Assembly: GCA_002762795.1 (NCBI GenBank)
Contig: PCYA01000016.1
Span: 1 to 55,464, forward strand
Direction: 5' to 3'
Origin: Candidatus Woesearchaeota archaeon CG10_big_fil_rev_8_21_14_0_10_37_12
Lineage (GTDB): Archaea > Nanobdellota > Nanobdellia > Woesearchaeales > ARS49
DNA: 55,464 nt
Part shown: one piece after another, positions 17,451 through 26,799 of the stretch
Layout of the letters: each line of letters opens with the position of its first letter
Numbering within the stretch: the first letter of the stretch is position 1
Notes under the pieces: model-generated
What the model saw: only the letters and a program-made list of their open reading frames with translations
The model's database searches: none
Told to the model about the DNA's origin: nothing
Position numbers and translations under genes: made by a program

Positions 17451-17816
17451 TTATGCAACTATTAGTTTTCCTTTGAACATTCCCATACTGCAGGTGATAT
17501 CAAATGTTCCTTTTTTTGTTGGCGTGAACTGATATTCTTTGTTTTTTGCAAAGTTTGCGTTGATGCCAAGTTCTGGTTGAACAAGGTATTTTGCACAGCC
17601 TTGCAGACTTCCACCATCTTTGAGGGTTACGGGTTTGTTTACCTCAACATTGATTTCTTTTGGTGTGTAGCCTGACTTGTCTAAGCCGATTTCTATGATT
17701 TGTGCATCTTGGTTGTTGCTTGGAGCATTATTTGCATTTATATTTGTGTTTGTGCACGCTGCTGCCAAAAATAAAAACAGGTACACAAAAACCAATAATG
17801 TTGTTCTTCTCATCAT
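17451..17816 (-). CDS. cupredoxin-domain lipoprotein
   Basis: 121 aa. A short signal peptide ends in LAAAC (lipid Cys about 19), followed by an Asn-rich linker and a cupredoxin-like beta domain with GYTPKEINVEVNKPVTLKDG, then GCAKYLV and FDITCSMGMFKGKL. Candidate copper ligands are C (GCAKYL), C (ITCSMGM) and Met. This resembles the EfeO/Cupredoxin_1 group more than plastocyanin. First gene of the operon. The ATG at 17816 is about 27 nt downstream of the TATA centre (TTAAATATAAAA, 17848-17837), so it is leaderless; GGAAGGTGAT abuts the ATG. Confidence 0.75.
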   Translation of the reverse strand: MMRRTTLLVFVYLFLFLAAACTNTNINANNAPSNNQDAQIIEIGLDKSGYTPKEINVEVNKPVTLKDGGSLQGCAKYLVQPELGINANFAKNKEYQFTPTKKGTFDITCSMGMFKGKLIVA

Positions 17817-17835
17817 ATCACCTTCCAGTTCATAA

Positions 17836-17878
17836 GTTTTATATTTAAGTTTCAATAGTTGAAACCATATTTAAATGG
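17836..17878. promoter_or_regulatory. divergent leaderless promoters sharing a palindromic operator
   Basis: The perfect palindrome GTTTCAATAGTTGAAAC occupies 17849-17865. On its left is the minus-strand TATA box of the copper operon (17837-17848), and on its right the plus-strand TATA box TATTTAAAT (17868-17876) of the regulator. The two TATA centres are 14-15 bp from the operator centre on each side and 26-27 bp from their start codons. A protein bound here would touch both promoters. The obvious ligand is the adjacent winged-helix regulator. Confidence 0.75.
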
Positions 17879-17897
17879 TTGTGAAACAATGAAAACG

Positions 17898-18389
17898 ATG
17901 AACAATTTAGTTGTAAAGTATAAAAGTTTTGGCTTTATTGTACTTACTTTGCTTTTCGTTTTTATGACTCTAGTTTCTATTCTTACGTATGTGAGCAGAA
18001 ATGTAACCAGTTCAAATAAAATAGTGCAGTTTGCTATTCAGCAGCATTTGTGGATTATGATTTCTGTTATTTTTGTTTCTGTGGGTTTTGGTTTCTTTTG
18101 GGCAAGCATGTTATACAAAGAACTTGAAACTAAGAGCAAGGTAACGAGAAGCATGCGTGATGTTGTATTTCTTTTCTTGAATGATGATGAGCGAAAAATT
18201 ATTGATTTTTTGATATCGAGTAATGGGCAGACAACGCAGGCAGAACTTGCACGTTTGCAGGGCATGAATAAAGTAAAAGTGCACAGAGCAGTACAAAAGA
18301 TGGAAGAAAAAAACATATTGTCTGTGGAAGCGCACGGTAAAGTGAGGAAAATACTGATGAAAGAAAATTTGATTGACGCGCTCAGTTAG
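17898..18389 (+). CDS. membrane-anchored winged-helix transcriptional regulator
   Basis: 163 aa. Two N-terminal membrane helices (FGFIVLTLLFVFMTLVSILT and LWIMISVIFVSVGFGFFW) are separated by a short external loop of about 20 aa. The C-terminal 75 aa form a MarR/DUF7343-like winged helix (IIDFLISSNGQTTQAELARL, MNKVKVHRAVQKMEEK). A start at ATG 17898 fits the TATA spacing; an ATG at 17889 or TTG at 17859 would lie inside the promoter. It diverges from the copper operon across a palindrome and probably controls it and itself, sensing a membrane or periplasmic redox/metal signal. The signal is not readable from sequence. Confidence 0.75.
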   Translation: MNNLVVKYKSFGFIVLTLLFVFMTLVSILTYVSRNVTSSNKIVQFAIQQHLWIMISVIFVSVGFGFFWASMLYKELETKSKVTRSMRDVVFLFLNDDERKIIDFLISSNGQTTQAELARLQGMNKVKVHRAVQKMEEKNILSVEAHGKVRKILMKENLIDALS

Positions 18390-19507
18390 AAATTCGCATT
18401 TTTTCCAATCGCTTCTGAAATGTTTTTGTAACTATCTTTTTCGAGCAATTTCACAAGTCCTTGATTGATTTCGCTGATAACTTGCGGTCCTTCGAAAATC
18501 ATTCCTGTGATTAATTGTAGTAATGATGCTCCTGATTTGATCATTTTGTATGCTTCTTGTGCTGTTGATATTCCTCCGCAGCCAATAATAATGTATTGTC
18601 CTTTGGTTTTTTCATACAAGTATTTTACTTGATTTAATGCTTTTTTTTGTACTATTTTTCCGCTGATTCCTCCTTGTTCTGGCACATTTTTTTCTTTGAT
18701 TTGTTTTGTTCGTTTTTTTGTTAGGTTTGAACAAATAAATCCTGTAATGGTGTGTTTTTGTGCAACGGTTATTATTGCGTCTAATTCTTTTGTTGTTAAA
18801 TCAGGAGATAATTTCAAAAAGTTTGGTTTGGTTGTTTTTATGTTATTTATTTCAGTTAGAAGAAGATTGAGTTTGTGTGCATCAGTAAACGGTTGTCCTC
18901 CAAAAGCGTTTGGACAACTGATATTTATTGTATTGTATGCGCCAATGTCTGAGAATTGTTTGTATGCTTTGACATAGTCAGCTATTCCTTGTTGTGTGTC
19001 AACAGTTTTTGCGCAGTTGGTTTTTGCTATGTTTGTTCCGATTGGTATTTCAAATTTTTTGCCCGAGAGTTTTTTGGCTATTTTTTCGCAACCGTCATTT
19101 TTCAAGCCATAATTAATAACGAGTGCTTTTGATTTTTTTAACCGCCATAATCTTGGTTTTGGATTTCCTGTGCAGGGCTCTCCTGTTATTGATCCTATTT
19201 CTGCGTGACCAAAGCCTATTGCGGGAAGAATATTTGTTAGTTGTGCGTTTTTATCAAATCCGCCAGCTAACCCGACTGGATTTGAAAAAGTAATTCCGAA
19301 AAGGTTTTGTTCAAGTTTTTTGTTTTTGTAATGTAACAAAAATGCAACAAAGGTTCTTGTTAGTTTATAAGCTCCGAGAAAGCTACCTATTTTTATTGCC
19401 ATATCGTGTGTTTTTTCTGGATCTTTGAGAAAAAGGAGGGGTTTGATTGCATAAGTATAACTTGTTCGAGATATTGCATTTCTTAATGTAATGAGTGATT
19501 CTTTCAC
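18386..19507 (-). CDS. pyrD: dihydroorotate dehydrogenase, class 2-like
   Basis: 373 aa, with the class 2 N-terminal extension (DPEKTHDMAIKIGSFLG) used for membrane/quinone contact. FMN barrel motifs follow: NPVGLAGGFDKNAQL, GSITGEPCTGNPKPR, VINYGLKNDG, NISCPNAFGGQPF, PEQGGISG, and IGCGGIS. The catalytic base position in NIS-C-P is Cys as in class 1 enzymes, not the Ser of classical class 2. It oxidises dihydroorotate in pyrimidine synthesis. GTG start at 19507. No other pyr genes lie nearby. Its stop overlaps that of the convergent regulator by 4 nt. Confidence 0.88.
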   Translation of the reverse strand: MKESLITLRNAISRTSYTYAIKPLLFLKDPEKTHDMAIKIGSFLGAYKLTRTFVAFLLHYKNKKLEQNLFGITFSNPVGLAGGFDKNAQLTNILPAIGFGHAEIGSITGEPCTGNPKPRLWRLKKSKALVINYGLKNDGCEKIAKKLSGKKFEIPIGTNIAKTNCAKTVDTQQGIADYVKAYKQFSDIGAYNTINISCPNAFGGQPFTDAHKLNLLLTEINNIKTTKPNFLKLSPDLTTKELDAIITVAQKHTITGFICSNLTKKRTKQIKEKNVPEQGGISGKIVQKKALNQVKYLYEKTKGQYIIIGCGGISTAQEAYKMIKSGASLLQLITGMIFEGPQVISEINQGLVKLLEKDSYKNISEAIGKNANF

Positions 19508-19534
19508 ATGAAAAAATATCAGTATGTGCTTTAT

Positions 19535-22500
19535 TTATTTTGTGATTAACTGATCTATCTGTTGATCTATTAACTCTCCTTCAACTATGCGAAGAGAATT
19601 TATGTAAGGGTCTAGTAATCCTGATTCAAAGTGGTCTAATTTGTGTCGTGGGGCTAATGCTCGTAATACATCTCTTGCTGTAGTTATGCCTAAACTTGGC
19701 ACGAGTTTTACTCCGCTTCTGATAAGTATTCCATCAAGAACGATGTCTGCAGCAGTTTGTGCATAACCAGCAATTTTTTCTCTTTGATGATAATCTTCTT
19801 GATAAGTTTCTAGCCCTTTGCGCAAGGCAGTCGTCATTTGTAATGCAGCGTGTCTGTCAGCATCATACAAGTCTCGGATTCTTTGCATGCTTCCTCTCAG
19901 CCCGTTAGCAAGTTTTGTCGCATACCAATCTTCGCGTTTGTCTTTGCGCATCCAATAGTCTTCCAAGATGTGACTGGGCATTGATAATGCTCTGGGTGTA
20001 TCTCGCCATACGGGTATAGGATTAGTTTGCGGACCAGTTATTATGTTGTCATCTTCCATGGGAGCATCAGACAGGTGATAATCACGCCGCTTTAGCAAAT
20101 CAACAGTTTGAGATAATACAGGATCATTTACTGCTGGCGTGGTTTGTTCTCCGAGTAATTCATAACCAACACGTATTCTTTCATCAGTTATCTTTCTGAA
20201 TTTTCTACGCAACCCACTATTTGGAACAAAGTCAAGATTTCCCGTAAAGTTTTGTGCAACGGCAATTCCGAACTTAGCACGTTTTGATAAATTATCTGTT
20301 GCAATACCGACCAGTGCATCTAAGCCAAGATTTTTAAGAGTGTCTTGCAACAAGCTTGGATCAGCAGTAGTTTCTGTTCCAAACATTTTAGAAAGCTGTG
20401 CCTCCGTGCGTTTTAATTCGTCATATTGTGCTTGAGGAGTCATCGATTCAAGCTGCTCTCTCCACAAATCTTCTTGTTTCTTTTGCGTCTGAGCAAGTGC
20501 AATGTCCTTAATAAGTGCAACTTGCGTTTCAGGCCCGAATGAAAAATAGTCATATATTTGTTGAACAAGATCATCTCTTTGTTTTTGCAAATCAATCCAA
20601 AGAGTATCTGGCGTTGATAGTGCTGGTTCAACCTTGACTGTTTTTGGTGTTTCTAGTTCAGCGTTAGGTTCTTCACGCCTGTTTTCTTCACTTTGGTTAA
20701 AGTTAATAATGATTGGTGGCAGAATGGGGGCAAGATCTGGTCTTCCTACTTCTGCAAGATAAACGGGTTGGTCGCCTACTTGTACATATGCTCCTCTGTC
20801 TCGGTCGTATCCTGCTCCGAATGAGATTCCATTAACATCAATATTTCCTTTAACATCTGTAAGGTTTCCTGCTGAATCAATAGTTCCTCCTACAAAAATA
20901 GTAAAGTCATCTTTTGAAGAGTGATCAACTGCTGGAAGATCAAGTTGTACTCCTGCACCAATTCTATCAAGATCAACTTTAATTTGTTCTGTTTGCAATA
21001 TTTTTCTGTGTTCCGGAGTTCTAGTTGCATAGCTTGTCTCGTGTATTGTTTTTGCAACAAGCCATGCTAATTCTTCAGTACTGTTTTTGAATCTTGTTCT
21101 TTCTTGTACAGGTGCTCCGTTTGCAGTTTTTTGTTTTATCTCCTGATAAAGCTCAACAGCTCGTTCTGCTATTTCTTTAGAATGTGCTTGATCGTGCTCT
21201 GTTACTGCGTTCATGACTGCTGCTAAGCTTAATAACGCGTTTACGTTTTCTTTGGGTGTTATGCCTTTTTCAGCAACTATGTCATTGGCAGCAAGATTGT
21301 ATTGTTCGAGAATTTTTTTGTCTGCTGTTACCATCGCTCTTAGTGCATGAGGAATTTCTGAAGTGTATACCATTTGAATTGTTTTAACAGTATCTTGAGA
21401 TTTCCAAGCAAACTCATATATTTGAGCGTACGTACTGCAATCTTCGTTTACAGAGCATGCTAAGAGAGTTGATTCAAGTTCTCCTGAGTAACATTTGCGA
21501 GCAAACCATTCTATGTCGCTTACTGCCCATTTGGTTGCGTCTTCGTCTATTACTAGTTCTTCTAAGCGTTGGTGTAACTTTCTTCTGTCTTCCTTTAAAT
21601 CTTTGATTTTTCTGTTGTGTCTTTTTACGCCTTGTAAAAGTTCAAAGCCTTGAGATTCATTAGGGTCTTGTTTGTCGCCAGTAACAAGATATGCTACTGC
21701 TCTAAATGCTAGTGTTATTCCATCTCCGATATAACTCAAAAATCTTTTGTTTCTTTGATCGCCTATTGCATCTTCTATTCCGCGAAGATTTGCATCAATG
21801 TACGCTCTTCCTTGTAATATTCTGACTGCTTCGTTTAACGCATATGTGATGTCTTGGCTCTTTTCTCTGAATTTATCTTCTGTTAAAACACCAGTTAAGT
21901 AAACAGGTTTTCCATCAATAAGAGCTGTTTTTCTTCCGTCAAGATTTGCTTGTACGAATGCTCCTAAGATTTCTTGTTCTGTTGTTGGCAATACTCCTTC
22001 GAGATAACGAGCAATAACTGATGCTCTGTCTTGAGGCTGCATTTTTGCTTGTTCAGAAGAGTCAAAACCTGCCACACGGCTTTCTATGTTTTGAGTAAAG
22101 GGTTCTCCCCCAGCTTTTCCCCATTGTTCAGCAGCTCTTAATTTGTTTAAATAACCATCAAGAATGTTATTAAATTGTTGTTCACGTCTTTTATTCCGTT
22201 TATCAGTAGATTCTGTTGTCCCCTTTGTTGCAAAAGCAGTTCTCATTAGTTGCTCAAAAGTTCTTCCATCTTCATACGTTTTTCCTGCGCGCAAATCAAT
22301 AGATGCTTTTCTGACAAGGCCGAACAGATTTGACGGCGAATTTTTGTAACCAAGCTCCTCTAATTTAGCTGCAGATAATACTATGCCTGTTGTCTCAAAG
22401 AAGTCAGGATGCGTGTCGAGAAGTATGCGGAGCGCAGGAGTTAATGGATGATAGCGGGTTATTCTATCTTCTTTAGAAACCGGTTCAAGAATCATAGCTA

Positions 22501-25500
22501 CTCTTTGAGGAACTTCTTCATCACCTTGTCCACGAATATCAATCACGTCTCTTGGCAAATCTCTTCTCACTTCCCAAAAACCATGTGCGTTGGGAACTTT
22601 ACTTTCAATATCAAGACCTCCGCCTTTAATTGTTCGCGTAAATTCTGGCTGCATGCCGAGCTTGCCAATTGACATGCCAGTCTCACGGACTATTATTGTT
22701 TCCACTAACTCAGGTTTTCCATTTTGGTCATTAGCTATAGTAAAAGTTGATTTTATTCTTACATCTGTGTCATGAGGTAGTTCAATCTCTTGGTTTTCAT
22801 ATAATACATAATTAATTTCATGAGATCCTGGACAATCCATATCTTTTGCAAGTTCATCAATATGTCCAAAAATGCCAAGGATTCTTCCATGCTTTTTGAC
22901 ACATTTTGTGCCACAATTATATGTGCTGGTTTTACGTACTGGCGCACTTTCAACTGCTTTTTTTCTTTTCGCTTCGACAAACTCTATGGCCTTTGCACTA
23001 CCACTTTCTCCTTTACAAACTTCATACAACTTATCTGCCCATTCAAGTGCTCGCATTTCTTGTGCTATGTCTCTGATGAAAATGTCAAAAGTGGTGAAGT
23101 CTTTGTGGTATATTGCGCTTCCAACAAGTCTGGTGTCTTTATATCTTGGTACTGCTATTCCTAATGCGTCCGCTCCTAAACTTACAAGCTTTTCTTCAAT
23201 TGTGCTTCCTGCAATTTTTCCATCAATTAGTGTTGAGCGTGGAACGATGAATGGAACATCAAGACGTGCTGTTCTGTCGTATTGGTCAGCAACTTCTACG
23301 ATTGCAGTACCTTCTATGATTTCATCTGTTGCGGGAGATGAATAATGAATGTTTATTCTGCTCACGCGCAGGTCTGAACTTCCTGTTTCGCTAACAAGAC
23401 GTTCAAGTTTTTGTTTTTCTTGATCTGCATCGTAATCAGTAAGAGGTGCAAAGGTAACGTTTGCAGCGATTCCATACAATCTCTCAGTATTTATTGTTCT
23501 AAACAATTGTTCTGCTAACAACACGCGATCAGTAACAGTTTTTTCAGGCAGGTCTTGGCTTCCGTGCACACTTGCATATCGTATGATGTCTCCAAAATTT
23601 GTTCCTTTAGTCGAATTGCTTTCTACGTTAAAATATGGTGAACGAGAGAATTGCCAAACTCCTTTTCTGAAAAGATCAGAAACCAGTCCAGAATAGGTGA
23701 TAGATATTTTTGGTTGTGTAAGTTCTTCTAATTTATCTATTTCAAATTCGCGTCTTAAATTGTCAAGTGATGCTTGCAGGACATTTGCTGCGCTTTCTCT
23801 GACTTGTTTTCCTGATTTGTCTTTTTCTTCATATAACGAACGAGCAGCGTAGTGTAATACGCGCATTATTTCGTGCAGTATTGTTGTGCGTGCCGTTTCT
23901 TGTTCTGCAGTTAGTTTTTTGCATTGGTCCGTCCAGTTCGCAATATCTTCAAGTTTTTCTTCAAATGGCTTGTTAGGGTCTATGTTTAAATCTGTTGTAA
24001 GTCCGGGTGTTAAGGGGTCTCGTGCAGAATCTATTGCTTTGTATTTTTCGCGCGCTTGTTCTTTTTCTTCAGCAAGATATACTTGATTGAGCACTTCTGG
24101 AGGAATTGCTTTCAATAAATTACTTGCAAGCTCTACTTCGTAGAGGGCTCGGATTTGTATGGTCGTAAGTGCTTCTAATTGTTGTTCAGCACCTGCTGGT
24201 TTTTGCATTGTTGCCAGTTTCACTTCTGTTGACGCGCTTGTTGGTAAAGTCAAATCTCTTACTACTAACGCTGTTCCGTGTTTTAATGCTGCAATTTGTT
24301 TGAGTGCTGTAACTTGTGTTAATGTTGAGCGTCCTTCAGATACAATTTTTCTTAAATAGGCAATATATTCTCTGGCCTTTTCTTTTTCTTCCGCTGTAAT
24401 TTTTTCAGGGTCTCTGACTATGTCTTCCAACTGTATTGTTGTGATTGGTTTAATTTCATCTCTTTCTTGAAAACTAATGTCTAACTCTTCAAATGTTTTT
24501 GCTGTTGGATGTTGATTTTCAAGATCAGGATAAACGCGAGGGTTTGCAACTCGGTATGGCCAGGCACGAATACCGGCGTTTGCATCTTTTTCATAAGTCA
24601 TTGCATATTGTGTATGCAACAATCGTTCTCCTTTTTTTAGTCGTACAGCTCTTCCTTTGCTATCAATTAAGATGCCGTCTGATAGAGTTTCTGGCAAGTC
24701 ATTGCTTGAAAGGTCTTTTTGGTAATGAACGTGTATTAAGCCCGTATCATCAACATCAAAACTAAACTGTCTTTCGAGTCCGAGTCTTAGGCGACCGTTT
24801 GTTATATTATCTTTGGTTATATCTGTTAAATTAAAAGCGTACATGTACGTGACGGCGATTTGTTCTGCTTGTTGTGGGTCAACAGTTACGACTAAGTCAT
24901 CGAGTGGAGTTGATGTTTTGCTTGTTAAATATTTTTTGCGTACTTGAGTGGTTGGTATTTTTAACGTTTCTGCATCAAGACGTTCACCAACACGCTTTCT
25001 TAATGAATCTAAAGAAAAATTTTGGAGTTGCATTTCTGAAAGGTCAACGCGTGTTACAAATGTTGCTTTGCCTGCTTTTGTTTCAATAATTTGTTTGTGA
25101 TAGTACGCAATTATTCTGTCAGGCTTGCCTGTTTGAGGCACAGGATGCTCATATGATGATGAATATGTTTCATTTTCGCCAAATACTCGCACAGTGTAAT
25201 TTCTTTCGTTATCTGTAAAAACAAACAGGCCTTGATTGTATCCTATGTCATTGAGCGCGTTGTTAGCAAATTCACTTACACGAACAGTCTCTTTGTCGGT
25301 TTCTTTTGGAACATTGGAAAAAATTTGTGCTTCTAATTTTCCGAGTATTCTGTTTGGTGTGCGTTCGATGGCGGTGTTTAATGCGTCTAAAGAATTTCCT
25401 CGCGTATCAAATTCAACCCAGTCAGTATTTTCATAGCGCACGCGTACGTGATTTAGTGTTTCGTTTTTAATGAGATCAGCTATACTGAACTCTGTTGTTA

Positions 25501-25600
25501 TGGGTTGGGGTGCATCCTCTCTTGTTATATCATCTGCACTTATTTGAGATGCAAGAATTGCTGGCGCGATCGCAACTGTTGCAAGGTTTTTCCAAGCCAT
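19535..25600 (-). CDS. giant secreted protein of unknown function, 2021 aa
   Basis: A signal peptide (WKNLATVAIAPAILASQISA) ends near residue 22, followed by DDITREDAPQPI, closely matching the mature N-terminus of the upstream gene product. The rest is soluble, charged, predicted largely helical with beta patches, with no C-terminal anchor. Two Cys/His-rich patches (about residues 862-925 including NCGTKCVKKHG and DCPGSHE; and about 1368-1390) could bind metal or form disulfides. A Gly-rich beta segment near 1600-1660 (GGTIDSAGNLTDVKG) precedes a long helical region. HEIMRVLHY near 575 is not a HExxH zincin. ATG at 25600 is preceded by GAGTGAT. I recognise no family; it is the second gene of a two-gene operon. 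Confidence 0.85.
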   Translation of the reverse strand: MAWKNLATVAIAPAILASQISADDITREDAPQPITTEFSIADLIKNETLNHVRVRYENTDWVEFDTRGNSLDALNTAIERTPNRILGKLEAQIFSNVPKETDKETVRVSEFANNALNDIGYNQGLFVFTDNERNYTVRVFGENETYSSSYEHPVPQTGKPDRIIAYYHKQIIETKAGKATFVTRVDLSEMQLQNFSLDSLRKRVGERLDAETLKIPTTQVRKKYLTSKTSTPLDDLVVTVDPQQAEQIAVTYMYAFNLTDITKDNITNGRLRLGLERQFSFDVDDTGLIHVHYQKDLSSNDLPETLSDGILIDSKGRAVRLKKGERLLHTQYAMTYEKDANAGIRAWPYRVANPRVYPDLENQHPTAKTFEELDISFQERDEIKPITTIQLEDIVRDPEKITAEEKEKAREYIAYLRKIVSEGRSTLTQVTALKQIAALKHGTALVVRDLTLPTSASTEVKLATMQKPAGAEQQLEALTTIQIRALYEVELASNLLKAIPPEVLNQVYLAEEKEQAREKYKAIDSARDPLTPGLTTDLNIDPNKPFEEKLEDIANWTDQCKKLTAEQETARTTILHEIMRVLHYAARSLYEEKDKSGKQVRESAANVLQASLDNLRREFEIDKLEELTQPKISITYSGLVSDLFRKGVWQFSRSPYFNVESNSTKGTNFGDIIRYASVHGSQDLPEKTVTDRVLLAEQLFRTINTERLYGIAANVTFAPLTDYDADQEKQKLERLVSETGSSDLRVSRINIHYSSPATDEIIEGTAIVEVADQYDRTARLDVPFIVPRSTLIDGKIAGSTIEEKLVSLGADALGIAVPRYKDTRLVGSAIYHKDFTTFDIFIRDIAQEMRALEWADKLYEVCKGESGSAKAIEFVEAKRKKAVESAPVRKTSTYNCGTKCVKKHGRILGIFGHIDELAKDMDCPGSHEINYVLYENQEIELPHDTDVRIKSTFTIANDQNGKPELVETIIVRETGMSIGKLGMQPEFTRTIKGGGLDIESKVPNAHGFWEVRRDLPRDVIDIRGQGDEEVPQRVAMILEPVSKEDRITRYHPLTPALRILLDTHPDFFETTGIVLSAAKLEELGYKNSPSNLFGLVRKASIDLRAGKTYEDGRTFEQLMRTAFATKGTTESTDKRNKRREQQFNNILDGYLNKLRAAEQWGKAGGEPFTQNIESRVAGFDSSEQAKMQPQDRASVIARYLEGVLPTTEQEILGAFVQANLDGRKTALIDGKPVYLTGVLTEDKFREKSQDITYALNEAVRILQGRAYIDANLRGIEDAIGDQRNKRFLSYIGDGITLAFRAVAYLVTGDKQDPNESQGFELLQGVKRHNRKIKDLKEDRRKLHQRLEELVIDEDATKWAVSDIEWFARKCYSGELESTLLACSVNEDCSTYAQIYEFAWKSQDTVKTIQMVYTSEIPHALRAMVTADKKILEQYNLAANDIVAEKGITPKENVNALLSLAAVMNAVTEHDQAHSKEIAERAVELYQEIKQKTANGAPVQERTRFKNSTEELAWLVAKTIHETSYATRTPEHRKILQTEQIKVDLDRIGAGVQLDLPAVDHSSKDDFTIFVGGTIDSAGNLTDVKGNIDVNGISFGAGYDRDRGAYVQVGDQPVYLAEVGRPDLAPILPPIIINFNQSEENRREEPNAELETPKTVKVEPALSTPDTLWIDLQKQRDDLVQQIYDYFSFGPETQVALIKDIALAQTQKKQEDLWREQLESMTPQAQYDELKRTEAQLSKMFGTETTADPSLLQDTLKNLGLDALVGIATDNLSKRAKFGIAVAQNFTGNLDFVPNSGLRRKFRKITDERIRVGYELLGEQTTPAVNDPVLSQTVDLLKRRDYHLSDAPMEDDNIITGPQTNPIPVWRDTPRALSMPSHILEDYWMRKDKREDWYATKLANGLRGSMQRIRDLYDADRHAALQMTTALRKGLETYQEDYHQREKIAGYAQTAADIVLDGILIRSGVKLVPSLGITTARDVLRALAPRHKLDHFESGLLDPYINSLRIVEGELIDQQIDQLITK

Positions 25601-25641
25601 AAAATCACTCTATTTTGTTAGTAGAAAAATGTTTTGATTAA

Positions 25642-26550
25642 TTAATTATTCATCGTAGTTTTTTTAGCTTGTTCTAAGAATCTTCTGTAGGCTGTTTCTA
25701 GTTTTGTTTTTTGTTCTGGTGTCCACTGTGTTGAGTTTTCTGGATATTTTGTTGATCCTATGAGTTTGTCTTTTCCCGGCTCATCTGCTGTTAGCCCGTT
25801 GAGTCTATCGTCAAGTAGTGTGATGTATCCTCCGTTTTTTCTTGGCCACATTACTGTTATCGTGTCTTCTGATCCAATAGTGTTGTTTGTTCCTTGTACT
25901 CCTTTGTCATAATATCTTACAGTATATATTGTTCCGTTTGCGTCTATTTGTTTGAGGTACACTTTTACTGTTGTTCCATCATTTCTTTTTATGTCATCAA
26001 CTTTATCAGCGTGATCTTTTAAATATTGCGCGATTGTTCTAACTTCTGGCGCAGTTGGTTCTGGTCTGGTTGTTAATGCTTCTTTGATTTTTTTCAAAAG
26101 TGAGCAGTAATGAGCTTGTACATTGTTATTATTCAGTACGTTTACAGGTACAGATGCAAAATAATCGTGCCCAATAGGCTGTTTGTTGGAGTCAAAAAAT
26201 CCATCTAGTCCTTTGTCTTTGTAGTAATTTGTTGAGTCAGCTCTGTGTATTTCTATGCGGAGAACATCTTTTTTTCCAGGTCCTTCAGGTGAAACATCCA
26301 CGTAATTCATTGTGATTTTTTCTCCTTCAAGGATGATGTTTACTATGTAGCTTCTTACGCTTGGAACAGGGCGCATGTTCAGTTCTTCATCGTAGTTTTT
26401 TCTTGTCCAATTTGCAATAAATAAAGCATCTTCTAATGAATGCGATTGATTTATTTGTTCTGGTGCTTCTTCTCTTTCAATGTCATCTGCAGTAGCAGCA
26501 TTCACTGCGCTGCATATCGCAACTGTTGTTAAGCCTAATTTTCTCTCCAT
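25642..26550 (-). CDS. secreted protein with N-terminal motif shared with the giant neighbour
   Basis: 302 aa. The signal peptide ends after VNAATA and the mature chain begins DDIEREEAPEQI, matching the neighbour's DDITREDAPQPI at the same place. The body is mixed alpha/beta with repeated pairs of short strands (TVKVYLKQIDANGTIYTVRYY, split by Gly/Asn turns) and a Lys-rich C-terminus. No known family. A TATA box (TTTTATAAAC, 26580-26571) lies about 26 nt before ATG 26550, so the operon is leaderless. The 41-nt gap to the giant gene suggests cotranscription and a shared export or assembly route. Confidence 0.8.
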   Translation of the reverse strand: MERKLGLTTVAICSAVNAATADDIEREEAPEQINQSHSLEDALFIANWTRKNYDEELNMRPVPSVRSYIVNIILEGEKITMNYVDVSPEGPGKKDVLRIEIHRADSTNYYKDKGLDGFFDSNKQPIGHDYFASVPVNVLNNNNVQAHYCSLLKKIKEALTTRPEPTAPEVRTIAQYLKDHADKVDDIKRNDGTTVKVYLKQIDANGTIYTVRYYDKGVQGTNNTIGSEDTITVMWPRKNGGYITLLDDRLNGLTADEPGKDKLIGSTKYPENSTQWTPEQKTKLETAYRRFLEQAKKTTMNN

Positions 26551-26650
26551 AAACAAATAATTTTTGTAAGATGTTTATAAAACTTCCTTTGTTTTACTAC
26601 TTATAAGTGTAAATGATTTTCCTTGTTTTAAACGCTTTAAAAAGGCAAGC

Positions 26651-26660
26651 TTTATATACC
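26651..26660 (+). promoter_or_regulatory. strong TATA box upstream of tRNA-Lys/RNAP operon
   Basis: CTTTATATAC preceded by A/G-rich DNA resembles a BRE-TATA promoter. Initiation would be near 26680, leaving about 120 nt of unexplained leader before the tRNA. A weaker A/T-rich box (TCAATAAT, about 26773) could start the tRNA directly. No other obvious promoter lies between the tRNA and rpoH. Confidence 0.5.
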
Positions 26661-26799
26661 CCCTCTTTTCCCAAATTGCTTATCATCACAGGTTAGTGCG
26701 CAACATGGGTTTGAAGACATCATTTTTCTACACATTTACAGGGATATCCTACAGAGCATACTTTTATTCATCATCAATAATATCAAATAACATATTCAC

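Noticed and set aside
23850-24050. Zinc metalloprotease motif in the 2021-aa protein (HEIMRVLHY)
   Set aside because: The pattern is HExxxxxH, not HExxH, and no third ligand context is visible.
26651-26799. C/D box RNA in the leader before the tRNA
   Set aside because: One GTGATGA-like box occurs on the minus strand, but no D, C' or D' boxes at proper spacing were found.
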